A stretch of DNA of 64,000 nucleotides from Eubacterium sulci ATCC 35585 (GCA_001189495.1 CP012068.1:62001-126000); one strand, 5' to 3'; counted from the stretch's first letter, positions 44,301 through 53,919 are shown. Numbers and translations are program-made. The notes: generated by a model not told the origin, from the letters alone.

Positions 44301-44754
44301 GGTAAAATTCGAAGAAGCCAAGGCAGAAGGTCTAAAGCTCAGAGTTGATTCAGACTATAGGTACTTTGCAGACGCGAGCGGAAATCTCCATCCAAATGCA
44401 AAGGTAAGCATCAATATAGACGGTGTAGAAAAGACACTTGTTTACGGTACAGACTATACTTCCGAAGAAGGTAGTACAATTATAAGCTTTGCACCTACTT
44501 TCCTGAAATCTCTAAAGCCAGGAAGCTATGTAGGAAGAATCCAGACAAATGCTGGATTTGCAGAGTTCTCTCTATCCGTTCAAAGCAAGCGAGCTGTAAT
44601 TGCTCAAACTACTGGAACTGGAGCTACAAGCAAAGCTAGACTTGGCAGAATAAACACAGGTGATAGCACAAATACAATGGCATTTGTAATCTTCCCTGCC
44701 GCTATATTGGCTGCAATAGGTATTGCATTAGGAAGAAGAAAATTCCACAAATAA
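41362..44754 (+). CDS. Cobalamin-regulated wall-anchored protein with GLUG repeats and DUF4430 domain
   Basis: The 1130-residue protein has a signal peptide (about residues 1-33, ending NVFADT). GLUG-type repeats (GGFVGQNSGTISKS and similar) fill about 80-340, a DUF4430 transcobalamin C-terminal-like domain about 387-495 (DGWMFNVNDVQSP...SFDGGETILWFYG), and a second GLUG block about 509-840. A helical stretch is at 870-953, and an Ig-like domain at 956-1076. The tail RINTGD, a hydrophobic helix and RRKFHK form a variant sorting signal. The ATG at 41362 follows GGGAGG. The cobalamin riboswitch upstream implies repression by B12. I infer a cell-wall corrinoid- or cobalt-ligand-binding protein. 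An adhesin role for the GLUG parts is the alternative. Confidence 0.85.
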   Translation: MKTLLTKSKLYALILAFFLVLSTMPMAAQNVFADTTLGVDSDGYLLITSEDELVEHLMSANKAYKPELSKNFRLTKDLDLSKYTKLRNIGRSGNYESNPLFKGNFDGNGHTIRNANLNEGGIFSNIDTNASVRNLTIENASVSAKSTEYPGILASKNLGTIENCRVINSNINSSQSGTGGFVGQNSGTISKSAVINTNVNAEKSMQVGGFAGFNGYAGKVGTIDQCFADANVSGKMNVGGFVGKAEKGNISNSYALGSVKANSNEKIGGFAGVLASPSQLKNIYVSSDVNANSGGAVAGWKGSSFASPGEIVNSYYNSEKAKPATEMQEYGGVSGKTSAEMVSPRFLGEIAGSTSGVWAQDANHNNGMPYLAAVPTPETAPAVPPKDPVKFVICNYNKDTNTFKKLKEFTVQPEKEDNVVLDLMKRARDENKFSFTSEESSWGEFVTSIDDIQAPKPDGWMFNVNDVQSPVGVSTASFDGGETILWFYGCDQNHYKAPPLTEIENPAEEFVEINSKEDLMKLSGTTDDQLLSKNYKLNKDIDLEGVKFEPIGSLEHPFTGKFYGEKHSIKNLTIEKDKNSKGVGFFGAIKGSVVKDLNIENANVKGGAVIGVLVGEAQVDAAAGKNNLIAHCKVSGTVEAKGERVIKVADAGGLVGAAQEKTDPNTYDYATTTIFDAHADVKVTADTGANDKAISGHVGGLVGHNKGKIIDSTSKGDILGGNTTGGLVGYNDGSVRGSSATGNVKGAFNVGGFLGGSGPYSATKDSYSTGDVKPVEGSKAEFIGGFAGTVSGKVENCVSTGTVTPGWSWNGGFAGKIDGPITGPNAAVKDCYGNCNDFNNETLKAFGSYLPNPSDTALTEAAEKMQVDKKTAEDLANDKFGANINHEETQSKLDIERVESKIVVPNPVLLDSEDVLNSSRAAVDSLTKEQQKKLNKDKLEALEKAEKTLNKIKTEPTLDFLDSKSLNSGFNVEFDGSFGKVKFEEAKAEGLKLRVDSDYRYFADASGNLHPNAKVSINIDGVEKTLVYGTDYTSEEGSTIISFAPTFLKSLKPGSYVGRIQTNAGFAEFSLSVQSKRAVIAQTTGTGATSKARLGRINTGDSTNTMAFVIFPAAILAAIGIALGRRKFHK

Positions 44755-44784
44755 GTTAACCCCAAGCTAAATATCCATTTAGAC

Positions 44785-44826
44785 AAAACTGCCCATGCTT
44801 TTAACAGCGTGGGCAGTTTTATATTT
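44785..44826. terminator. Bidirectional terminator between convergent genes
   Basis: AAAACTGCCCATGC and GCGTGGGCAGTTTT form a strong stem followed by ATATTTTG; A/T runs flank it on both sides. Confidence 0.85.
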
Positions 44827-44847
44827 TGCTATTTAGTTTGTATCATA

Positions 44848-47316
44848 TTAGCTGATATCATTTCTTGCAAGTATTGCTGCTGGGGTCTTACGAAGTGTTG
44901 TAAACACAGGGAATAGTCCTGCTAGCATATTGAATCCTAAAACAATTAAGAAGCTTATTCCAAATACAATCGGATTCATCCTATACATATTATTGAATAA
45001 CTCAATGCTTGTCATAGCGTTTATAAAGTAAGCCATGAGACCCATTCCAGGAATTGCGGTTACTAGTGTAATTGCCAGAACCTCACCTGTAAACATTCTG
45101 TAGATATCTCCCTTTTTGAGGCCGATGGCTCTGAGAACACCTACCTCCTTTATTCTCGATAGGAAGGATGCTCTGAGCATCAAATAGATCTCAATAAGTG
45201 ATACGAAAACTATTACGCCTGAAACAGCGATGGTCTTCCACATACCCTTGCTTATGCTGTTTACATAGTTCTCCTTGTTTTCCTTGTAAACATCGATAAC
45301 CCTAACATCTGATCCCTGAAGACTGTCAATAAAAGCAGCCTTATCCTTAGGAGCTATGGTCAAAGTCTTATACTTAGATATCGCGTTAATAAAATTGGTA
45401 TTATCTGAGACATATAGTCCACCAGCCTTGCGATCATCGTGGTAATATCCGCAAACGATTAGATAATTTCCATTTATCTTTACATTGATAGGCTTGCCAA
45501 TGGCTACCTCTTCCTTTAGTGATTCTGGAACAAGTACCTCAAAATCCTTTGATGGCACTTCACCCTTTACAATATGGATGTTTCCAGCATTTGCATACTC
45601 GCTATAAGGCAAGATAGCATCAGTTTCAGTTGCGTATTGTGGGTTAACCACAGCTTCAACTGCATTTTGTCCAGGGTCATGCAAGATTAGAGGAATCATT
45701 TTTGACCTTTCAACATAGATGCTAGGTGACTGTTTATTAGTTATTCCGACAATCTTAATGTCTGGCATGTTTGGCTGCTTCAGGGTTCTTTCGAGGACGT
45801 CTTTACCAGTCTTTATGCCAAGCTCTCTAGCGTTAGCATTCTTTATCATGTTCTTAACGACCATCTCGTCAACGACTACCTCATTTGGATTTTCAGGCAG
45901 TCTTCCGGCCGTAATATCTGATTTCTTAAGCTTTGCTACATCTGATAGCGACCCACTAACCAAAAGTCCTTGCGCCTGATAGTATTCCTCAAAGGTCATA
46001 GCAAAGTTTACTATAGAGTTTCCTGGCAATGCGTAGTCGACATTTTCCATTGTCGCGTACTTATGATAGGTTTCTCCCGAAAGCTTACCAGTCTTTACGC
46101 TTACATAGTTCTTATCCATGGTTGTAAATCTATCGTCAGTATAGTGAGTTATTCCCGCTACATTGCTGACAGCATATATAACAAACATCGAAGCAAGTAC
46201 GAAGCCGAGCAATAGTATTTTCTTGATTTTCGAATATCTACGGATTTTCCTAAAGCCCGATCCAAAAGATGAGAACGGTCCATAGATACTGCAGTATTTC
46301 ATCTTGGTAGGCTTACCGCTCTTTGATAGGCCTTCCTTTTCCTCTGCATGATCAAAGTAATCGCTGTAGTCAAAGTTATACTTCTCGTATATCTCCTTGG
46401 TCATTGCCTGATAGTGGTCGTCTATGATTTCAACACCATCTGCACCCATGGAGAGATTGTCATCAGTCTTGATATATATGTTGTTGTTCTTGACTACGAT
46501 TTCTATCTTCGGTAGCTTTTGATTGCTATCGCTGTAGAAGTTTACATCAAAGGGACCCTCTGAAAACTCCTTCTGTATAGGCATATCCTTAAGGAAAATC
46601 TTGCTATCCATACGGTAATCAAGCTTTCCATCATGTGAGTTTTCCCTATCATCAACTATCTTACCGTCAACGATTTCGATTATTCTATCAGAATAAAATT
46701 CTGCAATATCCCTCTCATGTGTTACGAGAATTACAAGCTTCTGCTTTGATATAGCCTTGATGATGTTCATTACATCTATGGTGTTGCTACTGTCAAGATT
46801 TCCCGTAGGCTCATCGGCTATGATAATCTGTGGGTTTTTAACAAGGGCACGAGCGATGCCAACTCTCTGACGCTCACCACCAGAAAGCATGTTTGCCGGA
46901 CGGTTACGATACTTTGCTATGCCAACCTTGTCTAGTATGTACATAACTCTTCGTTCTATAGCATCCTTATCCTTAAAGCCAATCATCTTTAGAACTAGTG
47001 CAACGTTTTCGAACACAGTCGCATCCTCGATTAGATTATAGTTCTGGAAGATATAGCCTATTCTAAGGTTTCTAATTTCATCTAGCTTATTGCTAAGTCT
47101 ACGAGTTATTCTCTGGTCATCAATGAAAATTTGACCCTTGTCCACGCGATCAAGTCCACCTATGGCATTTAGAAGTGTAGTCTTACCACATCCCGAGTTT
47201 CCTAGGAAGGTCACAAGGCCGGAATCTGCTAGCTCGATGCTTGTATTATCTATTGCACGAATCTCATTTGATTTATGCTTGTTAAATGATTTTTTTACAT
47301 TTAATAATCTAATCAT
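44848..47316 (-). CDS. MacB-like fused ABC ATPase-FtsX permease (partner 2)
   Basis: The 822-residue protein fuses an N-terminal ATPase (Walker A GNSGCGKTT about residues 37-45, signature MLSGGERQRVGIARAL, Walker [13 protein letters not shown]) to a MacB-type permease. A charged linker of ~120 residues is followed by helix 1 at about 370-392, a large extracytoplasmic domain (about 395-690) and three C-terminal helices with the FtsX motif RIKEVGVLRAIGLKKGDIYR. It begins 3 bases after its partner's stop. Such pairs work as mechanotransmission or lipoprotein/peptide export systems. No regulator or two-component genes lie beside it. Confidence 0.88.
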   Translation of the reverse strand: MIRLLNVKKSFNKHKSNEIRAIDNTSIELADSGLVTFLGNSGCGKTTLLNAIGGLDRVDKGQIFIDDQRITRRLSNKLDEIRNLRIGYIFQNYNLIEDATVFENVALVLKMIGFKDKDAIERRVMYILDKVGIAKYRNRPANMLSGGERQRVGIARALVKNPQIIIADEPTGNLDSSNTIDVMNIIKAISKQKLVILVTHERDIAEFYSDRIIEIVDGKIVDDRENSHDGKLDYRMDSKIFLKDMPIQKEFSEGPFDVNFYSDSNQKLPKIEIVVKNNNIYIKTDDNLSMGADGVEIIDDHYQAMTKEIYEKYNFDYSDYFDHAEEKEGLSKSGKPTKMKYCSIYGPFSSFGSGFRKIRRYSKIKKILLLGFVLASMFVIYAVSNVAGITHYTDDRFTTMDKNYVSVKTGKLSGETYHKYATMENVDYALPGNSIVNFAMTFEEYYQAQGLLVSGSLSDVAKLKKSDITAGRLPENPNEVVVDEMVVKNMIKNANARELGIKTGKDVLERTLKQPNMPDIKIVGITNKQSPSIYVERSKMIPLILHDPGQNAVEAVVNPQYATETDAILPYSEYANAGNIHIVKGEVPSKDFEVLVPESLKEEVAIGKPINVKINGNYLIVCGYYHDDRKAGGLYVSDNTNFINAISKYKTLTIAPKDKAAFIDSLQGSDVRVIDVYKENKENYVNSISKGMWKTIAVSGVIVFVSLIEIYLMLRASFLSRIKEVGVLRAIGLKKGDIYRMFTGEVLAITLVTAIPGMGLMAYFINAMTSIELFNNMYRMNPIVFGISFLIVLGFNMLAGLFPVFTTLRKTPAAILARNDIS

Positions 47317-47319
47317 CGT

Positions 47320-49728
47320 CTACACCTCCTCCTTGTATGCATTCATAGCTGTTTTGCTGAACATCTGGCTTGAGTATCTGAGTGCCAGGAACAAAGTCAT
47401 GACCAAAATGATTACATAAAGAATCAAAATGTCTCTCGGTTCAATATAGAGGAAGTTCCTATTTAGGAACTCAAATGAATTTATCGTTCCATCCTTAACC
47501 TTGATTATCAGTCCTGCAACGGCAGCAAAGGCTATATGAAATACCAAAAGCATCTCTGTGAGTATCATGCCCGAGCAGGCGAAGCTGCTTCCTCCAAGCA
47601 TTCTAACGGTCGAGAAGTAAACATTTCTCGATTTGAATATTAGCTTGATTATGAAATAGCTTATGAAGAATAGCACTGCTAGGAAGATTGCTAGGAGTAC
47701 CTTTCTGATTCCACTTAGAACTATGGTGATAGGATTTCCAGCTTCGCTAGATGTGTCGTTCAAGTACAAAACCTTATACCCCTGCTTTTCCAAAGTGGAA
47801 ATAGTTTCCTTAGCATACTTGTTTTCTTTTATATTTACTGTAACCTGGAAGTTGCTACCATCCTCATATAGCCTTCTTATATCTTCCCCGTTCATATATA
47901 TTGCTTCGCTGTTTATATCGTCGATAGACTTTCCAAGAAGCGAATTAACATTGTTCTTATTATATACAGAAGCTATGGAAAGGGTTAAACTTCTTTGCCC
48001 ATTTCTATTTAGTGTAAGATCAAGAGTCTTACCAGATGTATTTCCATATGGGAACTCCTGTGCAAGTGATTCAGGAATATACGCCTTACCCTCTTCAACC
48101 AAAGGTGATGCAACTATAGGGTGTGCTGCAGTTGGGAACACCTGCATCGTGCTCTTATTTATTCTAAGTTCAAGGTCTGTCTTTCCAGCTGTTATCAAAG
48201 ACTGCATATGCGCTAAAGTTGAGTCTGAGCAGCATACGATTCCCTCATAAAACTGTCCGTTGAACTGCCTTGCATGCTCCTCTTCCTCTGTCAAATATCC
48301 ATAGCCAACGATGGTTAAAGAATCGTAGATACCATCTGCGTAATTAACAGGTTCTCCCTTCTTGTTCATTAGTTTTCCATAAGGGAACTCACACCTATAG
48401 AACATTGGGATTTCTGGATTATTTCCTAGCGAAGATAGAATATAGTCGTCTTCTTTACCAACCATCAAAATAACTTCGTTTGGCTTTTCTGGAAGCCTAC
48501 CTGAAACTAGGCGTTTCTCATAGCCTTTGATCGACTTTGCCTTTAGCTGAAGATATGTCTGATTGTCAGCATTTCCATCATCACTAATCGCATCAAAAGG
48601 AACATTGCTAAAGCCTACAAGAAAATCTGTTAAAAGTCCGTACTTTTCAATTTCTTTTACATTGCTAAGCTTTGATATAGCTGCGTAATCCTCTTCAGTG
48701 AATGCACTCTTATCCTGCTTTGTTACAACTAAACGTTTGGAGCTTGCATCTGGGAAAACAGAATTGAAGACCGTATCATTTACTGAAAGTCTCATATTCT
48801 GCATAGTTCCATACGATGCGGCAGTTCCCGTACACATGAAGATAAACACAAAGAGTAAAAGGACTAGCTTTGCTGGTAAGCTGAAGGTATTTCTCACTCC
48901 AAGTCTAAGCGTATTTCCAAATCTAAGTCCATCGTGCTTTGCGAGCTCAACCCTGTCGTTTCCATTGCCCGTATCTTTCTGTTTTTTGCTTGGGGAAGCC
49001 TCGATTTCGCTTAGTCCCGCCATCTTTTCTTGAGCCTCAAGCAGCATAGGACTAGCAAAACGCTTGTCTTCGCTGAGCTTTCCATCTCTCATCGTAATCT
49101 TTCTCGTAGCATACATCTCGACCTGCTCATAGTTGTGAGTTACGATGATGACAAGTTTATCCTTTGAAAGGCTAGCAAGGAGCTCAATTATTCCCTCTGC
49201 AGACTTCTTATCTAGGTTTCCTGTCGGCTCGTCTGCGACGATTATTGGAGTTTCCTTAGCAAGAGCACGAGCTATAGCTACACGCTGCTTCTGTCCTCCA
49301 CTGAGCTTTGACGCCTTAGTGTTTCTGTAATCCTTTAGTCCTACACGCTCAATAAGCTCATCAACTCTGCCTTTTACCTCGCTCTTTTTATAGCCACTCA
49401 AAAGTAAAACGAGCTCTATGTTCTGATAAACTGTGTAGTTATTTATTAGGTTAAAGGTTTGAAATATGTTTCCGATATACTTCTTGCGGTAGGCCTCCAT
49501 TTCTTCTTTGCCGTATCCGCTTGTTGGCTGATCAAAAATGTACATCTCGCCTTCTTCGTAAGAATCCAGTCCTGAGATTACATTTAACAGCGTTGATTTA
49601 CCGCTTCCGCTTTCTCCAGTAATAGCCACAAACTCTCCTATATCAAAGTTTAGGCTTATTTTACTGAATCCAGAAGTAACGACGCCGCCAGCCGAATAAA
49701 ATTTTGATACCTTATCCAGTTTTAGCAT
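47320..49728 (-). CDS. MacB-like fused ABC ATPase-FtsX permease (partner 1)
   Basis: The 802-residue protein has ATPase motifs GESGSGKST (about residues 39-47), [16 protein letters not shown] and [14 protein letters not shown] polar linker with [10 protein letters not shown] is followed by helix 1 at about 280-302, an extracytoplasmic domain, and three C-terminal helices starting near 655. The FtsX-type [19 protein letters not shown] marks the coupling helix. It differs enough from the downstream partner to suggest a heterodimer. The ATG at 49726-49728 follows GAGGAG. Confidence 0.88.
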   Translation of the reverse strand: MLKLDKVSKFYSAGGVVTSGFSKISLNFDIGEFVAITGESGSGKSTLLNVISGLDSYEEGEMYIFDQPTSGYGKEEMEAYRKKYIGNIFQTFNLINNYTVYQNIELVLLLSGYKKSEVKGRVDELIERVGLKDYRNTKASKLSGGQKQRVAIARALAKETPIIVADEPTGNLDKKSAEGIIELLASLSKDKLVIIVTHNYEQVEMYATRKITMRDGKLSEDKRFASPMLLEAQEKMAGLSEIEASPSKKQKDTGNGNDRVELAKHDGLRFGNTLRLGVRNTFSLPAKLVLLLFVFIFMCTGTAASYGTMQNMRLSVNDTVFNSVFPDASSKRLVVTKQDKSAFTEEDYAAISKLSNVKEIEKYGLLTDFLVGFSNVPFDAISDDGNADNQTYLQLKAKSIKGYEKRLVSGRLPEKPNEVILMVGKEDDYILSSLGNNPEIPMFYRCEFPYGKLMNKKGEPVNYADGIYDSLTIVGYGYLTEEEEHARQFNGQFYEGIVCCSDSTLAHMQSLITAGKTDLELRINKSTMQVFPTAAHPIVASPLVEEGKAYIPESLAQEFPYGNTSGKTLDLTLNRNGQRSLTLSIASVYNKNNVNSLLGKSIDDINSEAIYMNGEDIRRLYEDGSNFQVTVNIKENKYAKETISTLEKQGYKVLYLNDTSSEAGNPITIVLSGIRKVLLAIFLAVLFFISYFIIKLIFKSRNVYFSTVRMLGGSSFACSGMILTEMLLVFHIAFAAVAGLIIKVKDGTINSFEFLNRNFLYIEPRDILILYVIILVMTLFLALRYSSQMFSKTAMNAYKEEV

Positions 49729-49939
49729 ATTTTTCTCCTCAAAAATTTCACAAAAATTGCTTCTATGGCTCAGATTTTACCAACAAAAATATCCAGTGTC
49801 TATACGATAGCAAAAGCCTTAAATTATTATCGAACAAATTTAAGAAGATCGTGTTTTTTTGTTAAGAATTGTAATAAATTTCACATAGCGACTGAGTGAA
49901 TTTCCTTATTTTTAAAGCCTCTTCAAGCCCTCTGAAATG

Positions 49940-49968
49940 TTGAACTAAAGAGCTAATGGTGATATAAT
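49940..49968 (+). promoter_or_regulatory. Promoter of the purB-purA-alr genes
   Basis: TTGAAC (49940-49945) and TATAAT (49963-49968) with a 17-base spacer, 42 bases before the purB start. No purine riboswitch or PurBox was recognised. Confidence 0.75.
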
Positions 49969-50010
49969 TCTAAGGTAAAAGTGATTTATTAGCTTTCATA
50001 GGAGGAAATC

Positions 50011-51444
50011 ATGCAGGAGACCAATTACACGAGTCCATTATCCGAACGTTATCCAAGTAATGAGATGAAATATCTCTTTTCACCTGAGATGAAATTCCGC
50101 ACATGGCGCAAGCTTTGGGTTGCACTAGCGGAAGCTGAGATGGAGCTCGGCCTTGATATAACACAGTCTCAGATTGATGAGTTGAAATCGCAAATAAACG
50201 ATATTAACTACGATGTCGCTAAAGAGCGTGAGAAAATAGTTCGTCATGACGTTATGAGCCATGTATATGCTTACGGACTTCAGTGCCCTAATGCAAAAGG
50301 AATTATTCACCTTGGTGCTACATCATGTTATGTAGGCGACAACACCGATATGATTATCATGTCAGAAGGTCTTAAGCTAATCCGAAAGAAGCTTATCAAT
50401 ACTATAGCAAAGCTTGCAGAGTTTGCAGATGAATATAAGGCAATGCCTACACTAGGTTTTACACACTATCAGGCTGCTCAGCCAACTACTGTAGGAAAGC
50501 GCGCAAGCCTCTGGCTAAACGATTTAGTTCTAGACCTCGAGGACCTAGATTATGTGCTTGGTTCACTTAAGCTTCTCGGATCTAAGGGTACAACAGGTAC
50601 TCAGGCGTCCTTCCTAGAACTTTTCTCTGGAGACCACGAGAAGTGCAAGAAGCTAGACCAGCTCATCGCTGAGAAGATGGGATTTTCATCCTGCTATCCA
50701 GTGTCTGGTCAGACCTATTCACGTAAGGTTGATAGCCGCGTGCTAAATGTCCTTGCAGGTATCGCGCAGTCTGCACACAAGTTTTCAAACGACATCCGTC
50801 TTCTTCAGCACATGAAGGAAGTAGAAGAACCGTTTGAGAAGAACCAAATAGGCTCATCAGCTATGGCCTACAAGCGTAACCCTATGCGTTCAGAGCGTAT
50901 GGCTTCCCTTGCTAACTATGTAATGAGCACATCCATGAATCCTCAGATAACTGCTGCAACTCAGTGGTTTGAGCGTACGCTTGACGATTCAGCTAACAAG
51001 AGGATCTCTGTAAGCGAGGCCTTCCTTGCAACAGACAGCATCCTTGAACTATATATCAACATTTCAGACGGACTAGTTGTCTATCCACAGGTTATCAAAT
51101 CGCATTTGATGGCAGAGCTACCTTTCATGGCATCAGAGAATATCATGATGGATGCTGTTAAAGCTGGTGGAGACAGACAGGAACTTCACGAGAGAATTAG
51201 GGTTCACTCCATGGCAGCTGCTAAGGTTGTCAAGGAGGAAGGCAAACCTAACGATTTGTTAGATAGAATTGCCGCTGATCCTTTATTCAATATAACCAAA
51301 GAGGCTTTACAGAAGGTTTTGAAACCCGAAAATTATATCGGTAGGGCAGATGTCCAGACCGAAGAGTTTCTGGACGGGGTCATAAAGCCAATTCTTAGCG
51401 CAAATGCTGACATCATCGGCATGGAGGCTAAAATTAACATTTAA
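50011..51444 (+). CDS. purB: Adenylosuccinate lyase
   Basis: The 477-residue enzyme splits fumarate from SAICAR and adenylosuccinate in purine synthesis. It shows RHDVMSHVYAYG, GATSCYVGDNTD, the histidine-bearing TLGFTHYQAAQPTTVGKR, and the signature QIGSSAMAYKRNPMRSER at about residues 284-301 with the flexible catalytic loop serines. Length and C-terminus fit the longer PurB form. AGGAGG precedes the ATG. Confidence 0.95.
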   Translation: MQETNYTSPLSERYPSNEMKYLFSPEMKFRTWRKLWVALAEAEMELGLDITQSQIDELKSQINDINYDVAKEREKIVRHDVMSHVYAYGLQCPNAKGIIHLGATSCYVGDNTDMIIMSEGLKLIRKKLINTIAKLAEFADEYKAMPTLGFTHYQAAQPTTVGKRASLWLNDLVLDLEDLDYVLGSLKLLGSKGTTGTQASFLELFSGDHEKCKKLDQLIAEKMGFSSCYPVSGQTYSRKVDSRVLNVLAGIAQSAHKFSNDIRLLQHMKEVEEPFEKNQIGSSAMAYKRNPMRSERMASLANYVMSTSMNPQITAATQWFERTLDDSANKRISVSEAFLATDSILELYINISDGLVVYPQVIKSHLMAELPFMASENIMMDAVKAGGDRQELHERIRVHSMAAAKVVKEEGKPNDLLDRIAADPLFNITKEALQKVLKPENYIGRADVQTEEFLDGVIKPILSANADIIGMEAKINI

Positions 51445-51467
51445 TGCTATTAAGCATGGAGGTATTT

Positions 51468-52757
51468 ATGATTAAAGCTATTGTTGGTGCTAACTGGGGT
51501 GACGAAGGTAAGGGCAAGATCACAGATCTACTCGCGGCCGAAAGCGATATCGTAATTCGTTTTCAAGGTGGAAGCAACGCTGGCCACACTATCAAAAACG
51601 ATTATGGAAAGTTCGCACTCCACATGCTACCGTCCGGGGTCTTCTATGACCACATTACAAATGTAATTGGAAATGGTGTAGCCCTTAACATTCCTAAGCT
51701 CATCGAGGAGATTAAGGGTCTCACAGATCAGGGCGTTCCAGCCCCTAAGCTCCTTGTTTCCGATAGAGCGCAGATAGTTATGTCCTATCACATTTTGCTC
51801 GACACATACGAGGAGGAGAGGCTCGGAGGAAAGTCCTTCGGCTCAACCAAATCCGGTATCGCGCCTTGCTACTCAGACAAGTATTCTAAGATAGGATTTC
51901 AGGTTAATGAGCTTTTCAATGACAAGGAATTTTTGATTGAGAAGCTCGAGAATATCTGTACTATTAAGAATGTGCTTCTTAAAAACCTATATGGTAAGCC
52001 GGAGCTTAAGGTAGAAGAACTTTATGAAGAACTCATAGAGTACAGAGATATGATTAAGCCTTATGTACGCAACACTGAGAGCTTCCTGCACCGCAGTCTA
52101 GCAGAGGGCAAGCAACTACTTCTCGAAGGACAGCTTGGAGCTATGAAGGACCCAGACCACGGAATCTATCCTATGGTAACTTCATCATCTACACTTGCAG
52201 GCTTTGGAAGCATAGGCGCTGGCGTTCCACCTTACGAGATTAAAAGCGTAGTTACAGTTTGTAAGGCTTACTCATCCGCAGTTGGCGCAGGTGCTTTTGT
52301 CAGCGAAATCTTCGGTGACGAAGCAGACGAGCTAAGACGTCGCGGAGGCGATGGGGGTGAGTTTGGTGCTACAACAGGAAGACCAAGGCGCGTTGGCTGG
52401 TTTGATGCTGTGGCAACTAGATACGGCTGTATGATGCAGGGCACAACAGAAGTTGCTTTGACGGTTCTAGACCCACTAGGCTATCTTGACGAAATACCAG
52501 TGTGCATAGGATATGAAATCGACGGTGTTAAGCACGATGACTTCCCAAATACAACCGATTTGAACAAGGCAAAGCCTATATTTAAGACTCTTCCTGGCTG
52601 GAAGTGCGACATTACCGGAATCCGTTGCTTTGAGGATCTACCTAAGGCAGCTCAGAACTATGTAAACGAGCTAGAAGTTTTGATTGGATATCCAATAACC
52701 ATAGTTACAAACGGTCCAAACCGTAATGATTTTATAAAGAGAAGACCAAACATATAA
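51468..52757 (+). CDS. purA: Adenylosuccinate synthetase
   Basis: The 429-residue GTP-dependent enzyme joins aspartate to IMP. The N-terminal GANWGDEGKGKITDLLA at residues 6-22 holds the catalytic aspartate and P-loop, then QGGSNAGHTI, GIAPCYSDK, EGQLGAMKDPDHGIYPMV, and TTGRPRRVGWFDA. The ATG at 51468 has GGAGG five bases upstream; the longer frame from 51444 lacks one. It follows purB by 23 bases and together they convert IMP to AMP. Confidence 0.95.
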   Translation: MIKAIVGANWGDEGKGKITDLLAAESDIVIRFQGGSNAGHTIKNDYGKFALHMLPSGVFYDHITNVIGNGVALNIPKLIEEIKGLTDQGVPAPKLLVSDRAQIVMSYHILLDTYEEERLGGKSFGSTKSGIAPCYSDKYSKIGFQVNELFNDKEFLIEKLENICTIKNVLLKNLYGKPELKVEELYEELIEYRDMIKPYVRNTESFLHRSLAEGKQLLLEGQLGAMKDPDHGIYPMVTSSSTLAGFGSIGAGVPPYEIKSVVTVCKAYSSAVGAGAFVSEIFGDEADELRRRGGDGGEFGATTGRPRRVGWFDAVATRYGCMMQGTTEVALTVLDPLGYLDEIPVCIGYEIDGVKHDDFPNTTDLNKAKPIFKTLPGWKCDITGIRCFEDLPKAAQNYVNELEVLIGYPITIVTNGPNRNDFIKRRPNI

Positions 52758-52782
52758 ACTTACGAGGAGAAAGGAAAAACAA

Positions 52783-53919
52783 ATGTACAAAGAAGCTATT
52801 AGACCTGCATGGGTTGAGGTTAATCTAAGCAACCTAGACTACAATATCAAGCAGATCAAAGAGAAGGCAAATGGTAGAGAGCTAATCGGCGTTATCAAGG
52901 CTGATGCTTATGGACACGGTTCTGTAAAGTGTGCTGAGGTTCTTAGAAAGAACGGAGTTAAGACTTTTGCAATCGCAACACTTCAGGAAGCTATAACGCT
53001 TAGAGAGGCTGGAGCAAAAGAGGAAATCATCTGCCTAGGACTTACACCTGATATGTATGCTGATGTAATCGTAGAGCACGACCTAACACCTGTAGTATGC
53101 GACTCATCAAACGCTAAGGCTATCAGTGATGCAGCAGTTGCAGCAGGAAAGATTGTATCAGGACTTATCGCAGTTGACACAGGAATGGGAAGAATAGGAT
53201 ACCTCGCTGATGACACAGATTTCGCAGTTGAAGATGTTCGTAAGATTGCAGCACTTCCAGGATTCAAGATCAAAGGTATGTTCTCACACATGTCTACAGC
53301 TGATGCAGCAGACAAGACATACTCACACGAGCAGGAAGCTAAGTACAACGCATTCTACGAGGCTCTAACAAAGGCTAACATCAAGATTCCTTTCCGCACA
53401 CTAGCAAACAGTGCTTCAATCATGGAGCTTCCAGAGATTTACTTTGATGCCGTAAGACCAGGAATCATTCTATACGGATGCTACCCATCAGATGAGGTTG
53501 AACGCGCACAGCTTTCAATCAAGCCTGTAATGTCAGTAAAGGCAAACATAGTTCACCTAAAGGATGTTCCAGCGAACTTCTCAGTAGGTTATGGACGTAA
53601 GTACATTTCAACAAAACCTGCAAGAATCGCAACTCTTGCTCTAGGATACGCAGATGGATATCCAAGACCATTCTCAGCAAATGCTAAGGTTATCGTAAAC
53701 GGAGTTGTTTGCCCAATCGCCGGAAACATCTGCATGGACCAGTGCATGGTAGACGTTTCAGCAGTACCTAATGTAAAGGTTGGAGACGAAGTAATCGTTA
53801 TGGGTTCAGACGGCGTAAACTCAGTTACAGCTGACGACATCGCAAACGCAACAGGAACAATTAACTACGAAATCTGCTGTGCTTTCGGACAGAGACTTCC
53901 AAAGGTGTACGTTGACTAA
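52783..53919 (+). CDS. alr: Alanine racemase
   Basis: The 378-residue PLP enzyme makes D-alanine for peptidoglycan. The PLP lysine is in IKADAYGHG at about residues 38-46, the active-site GTGxxxxG-like DTGMGRIGYL, SNSAS-type LANSASIMEL, RPGIILYGCYPSD, GYGRKYIS and the catalytic-tyrosine region LGYADGYPR. Its codon use is strikingly uniform (many TCA, GCA, AAC), as in highly expressed genes. It lies 25 bases after purA with its own AGGAG site, probably in the same transcript. Confidence 0.94.
   Translation: MYKEAIRPAWVEVNLSNLDYNIKQIKEKANGRELIGVIKADAYGHGSVKCAEVLRKNGVKTFAIATLQEAITLREAGAKEEIICLGLTPDMYADVIVEHDLTPVVCDSSNAKAISDAAVAAGKIVSGLIAVDTGMGRIGYLADDTDFAVEDVRKIAALPGFKIKGMFSHMSTADAADKTYSHEQEAKYNAFYEALTKANIKIPFRTLANSASIMELPEIYFDAVRPGIILYGCYPSDEVERAQLSIKPVMSVKANIVHLKDVPANFSVGYGRKYISTKPARIATLALGYADGYPRPFSANAKVIVNGVVCPIAGNICMDQCMVDVSAVPNVKVGDEVIVMGSDGVNSVTADDIANATGTINYEICCAFGQRLPKVYVD

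Noticed and set aside
47663-48250. 195-codon plus-strand frame opposite an ABC transporter gene
   Set aside because: Antisense shadow; the minus-strand frame has complete domain motifs.
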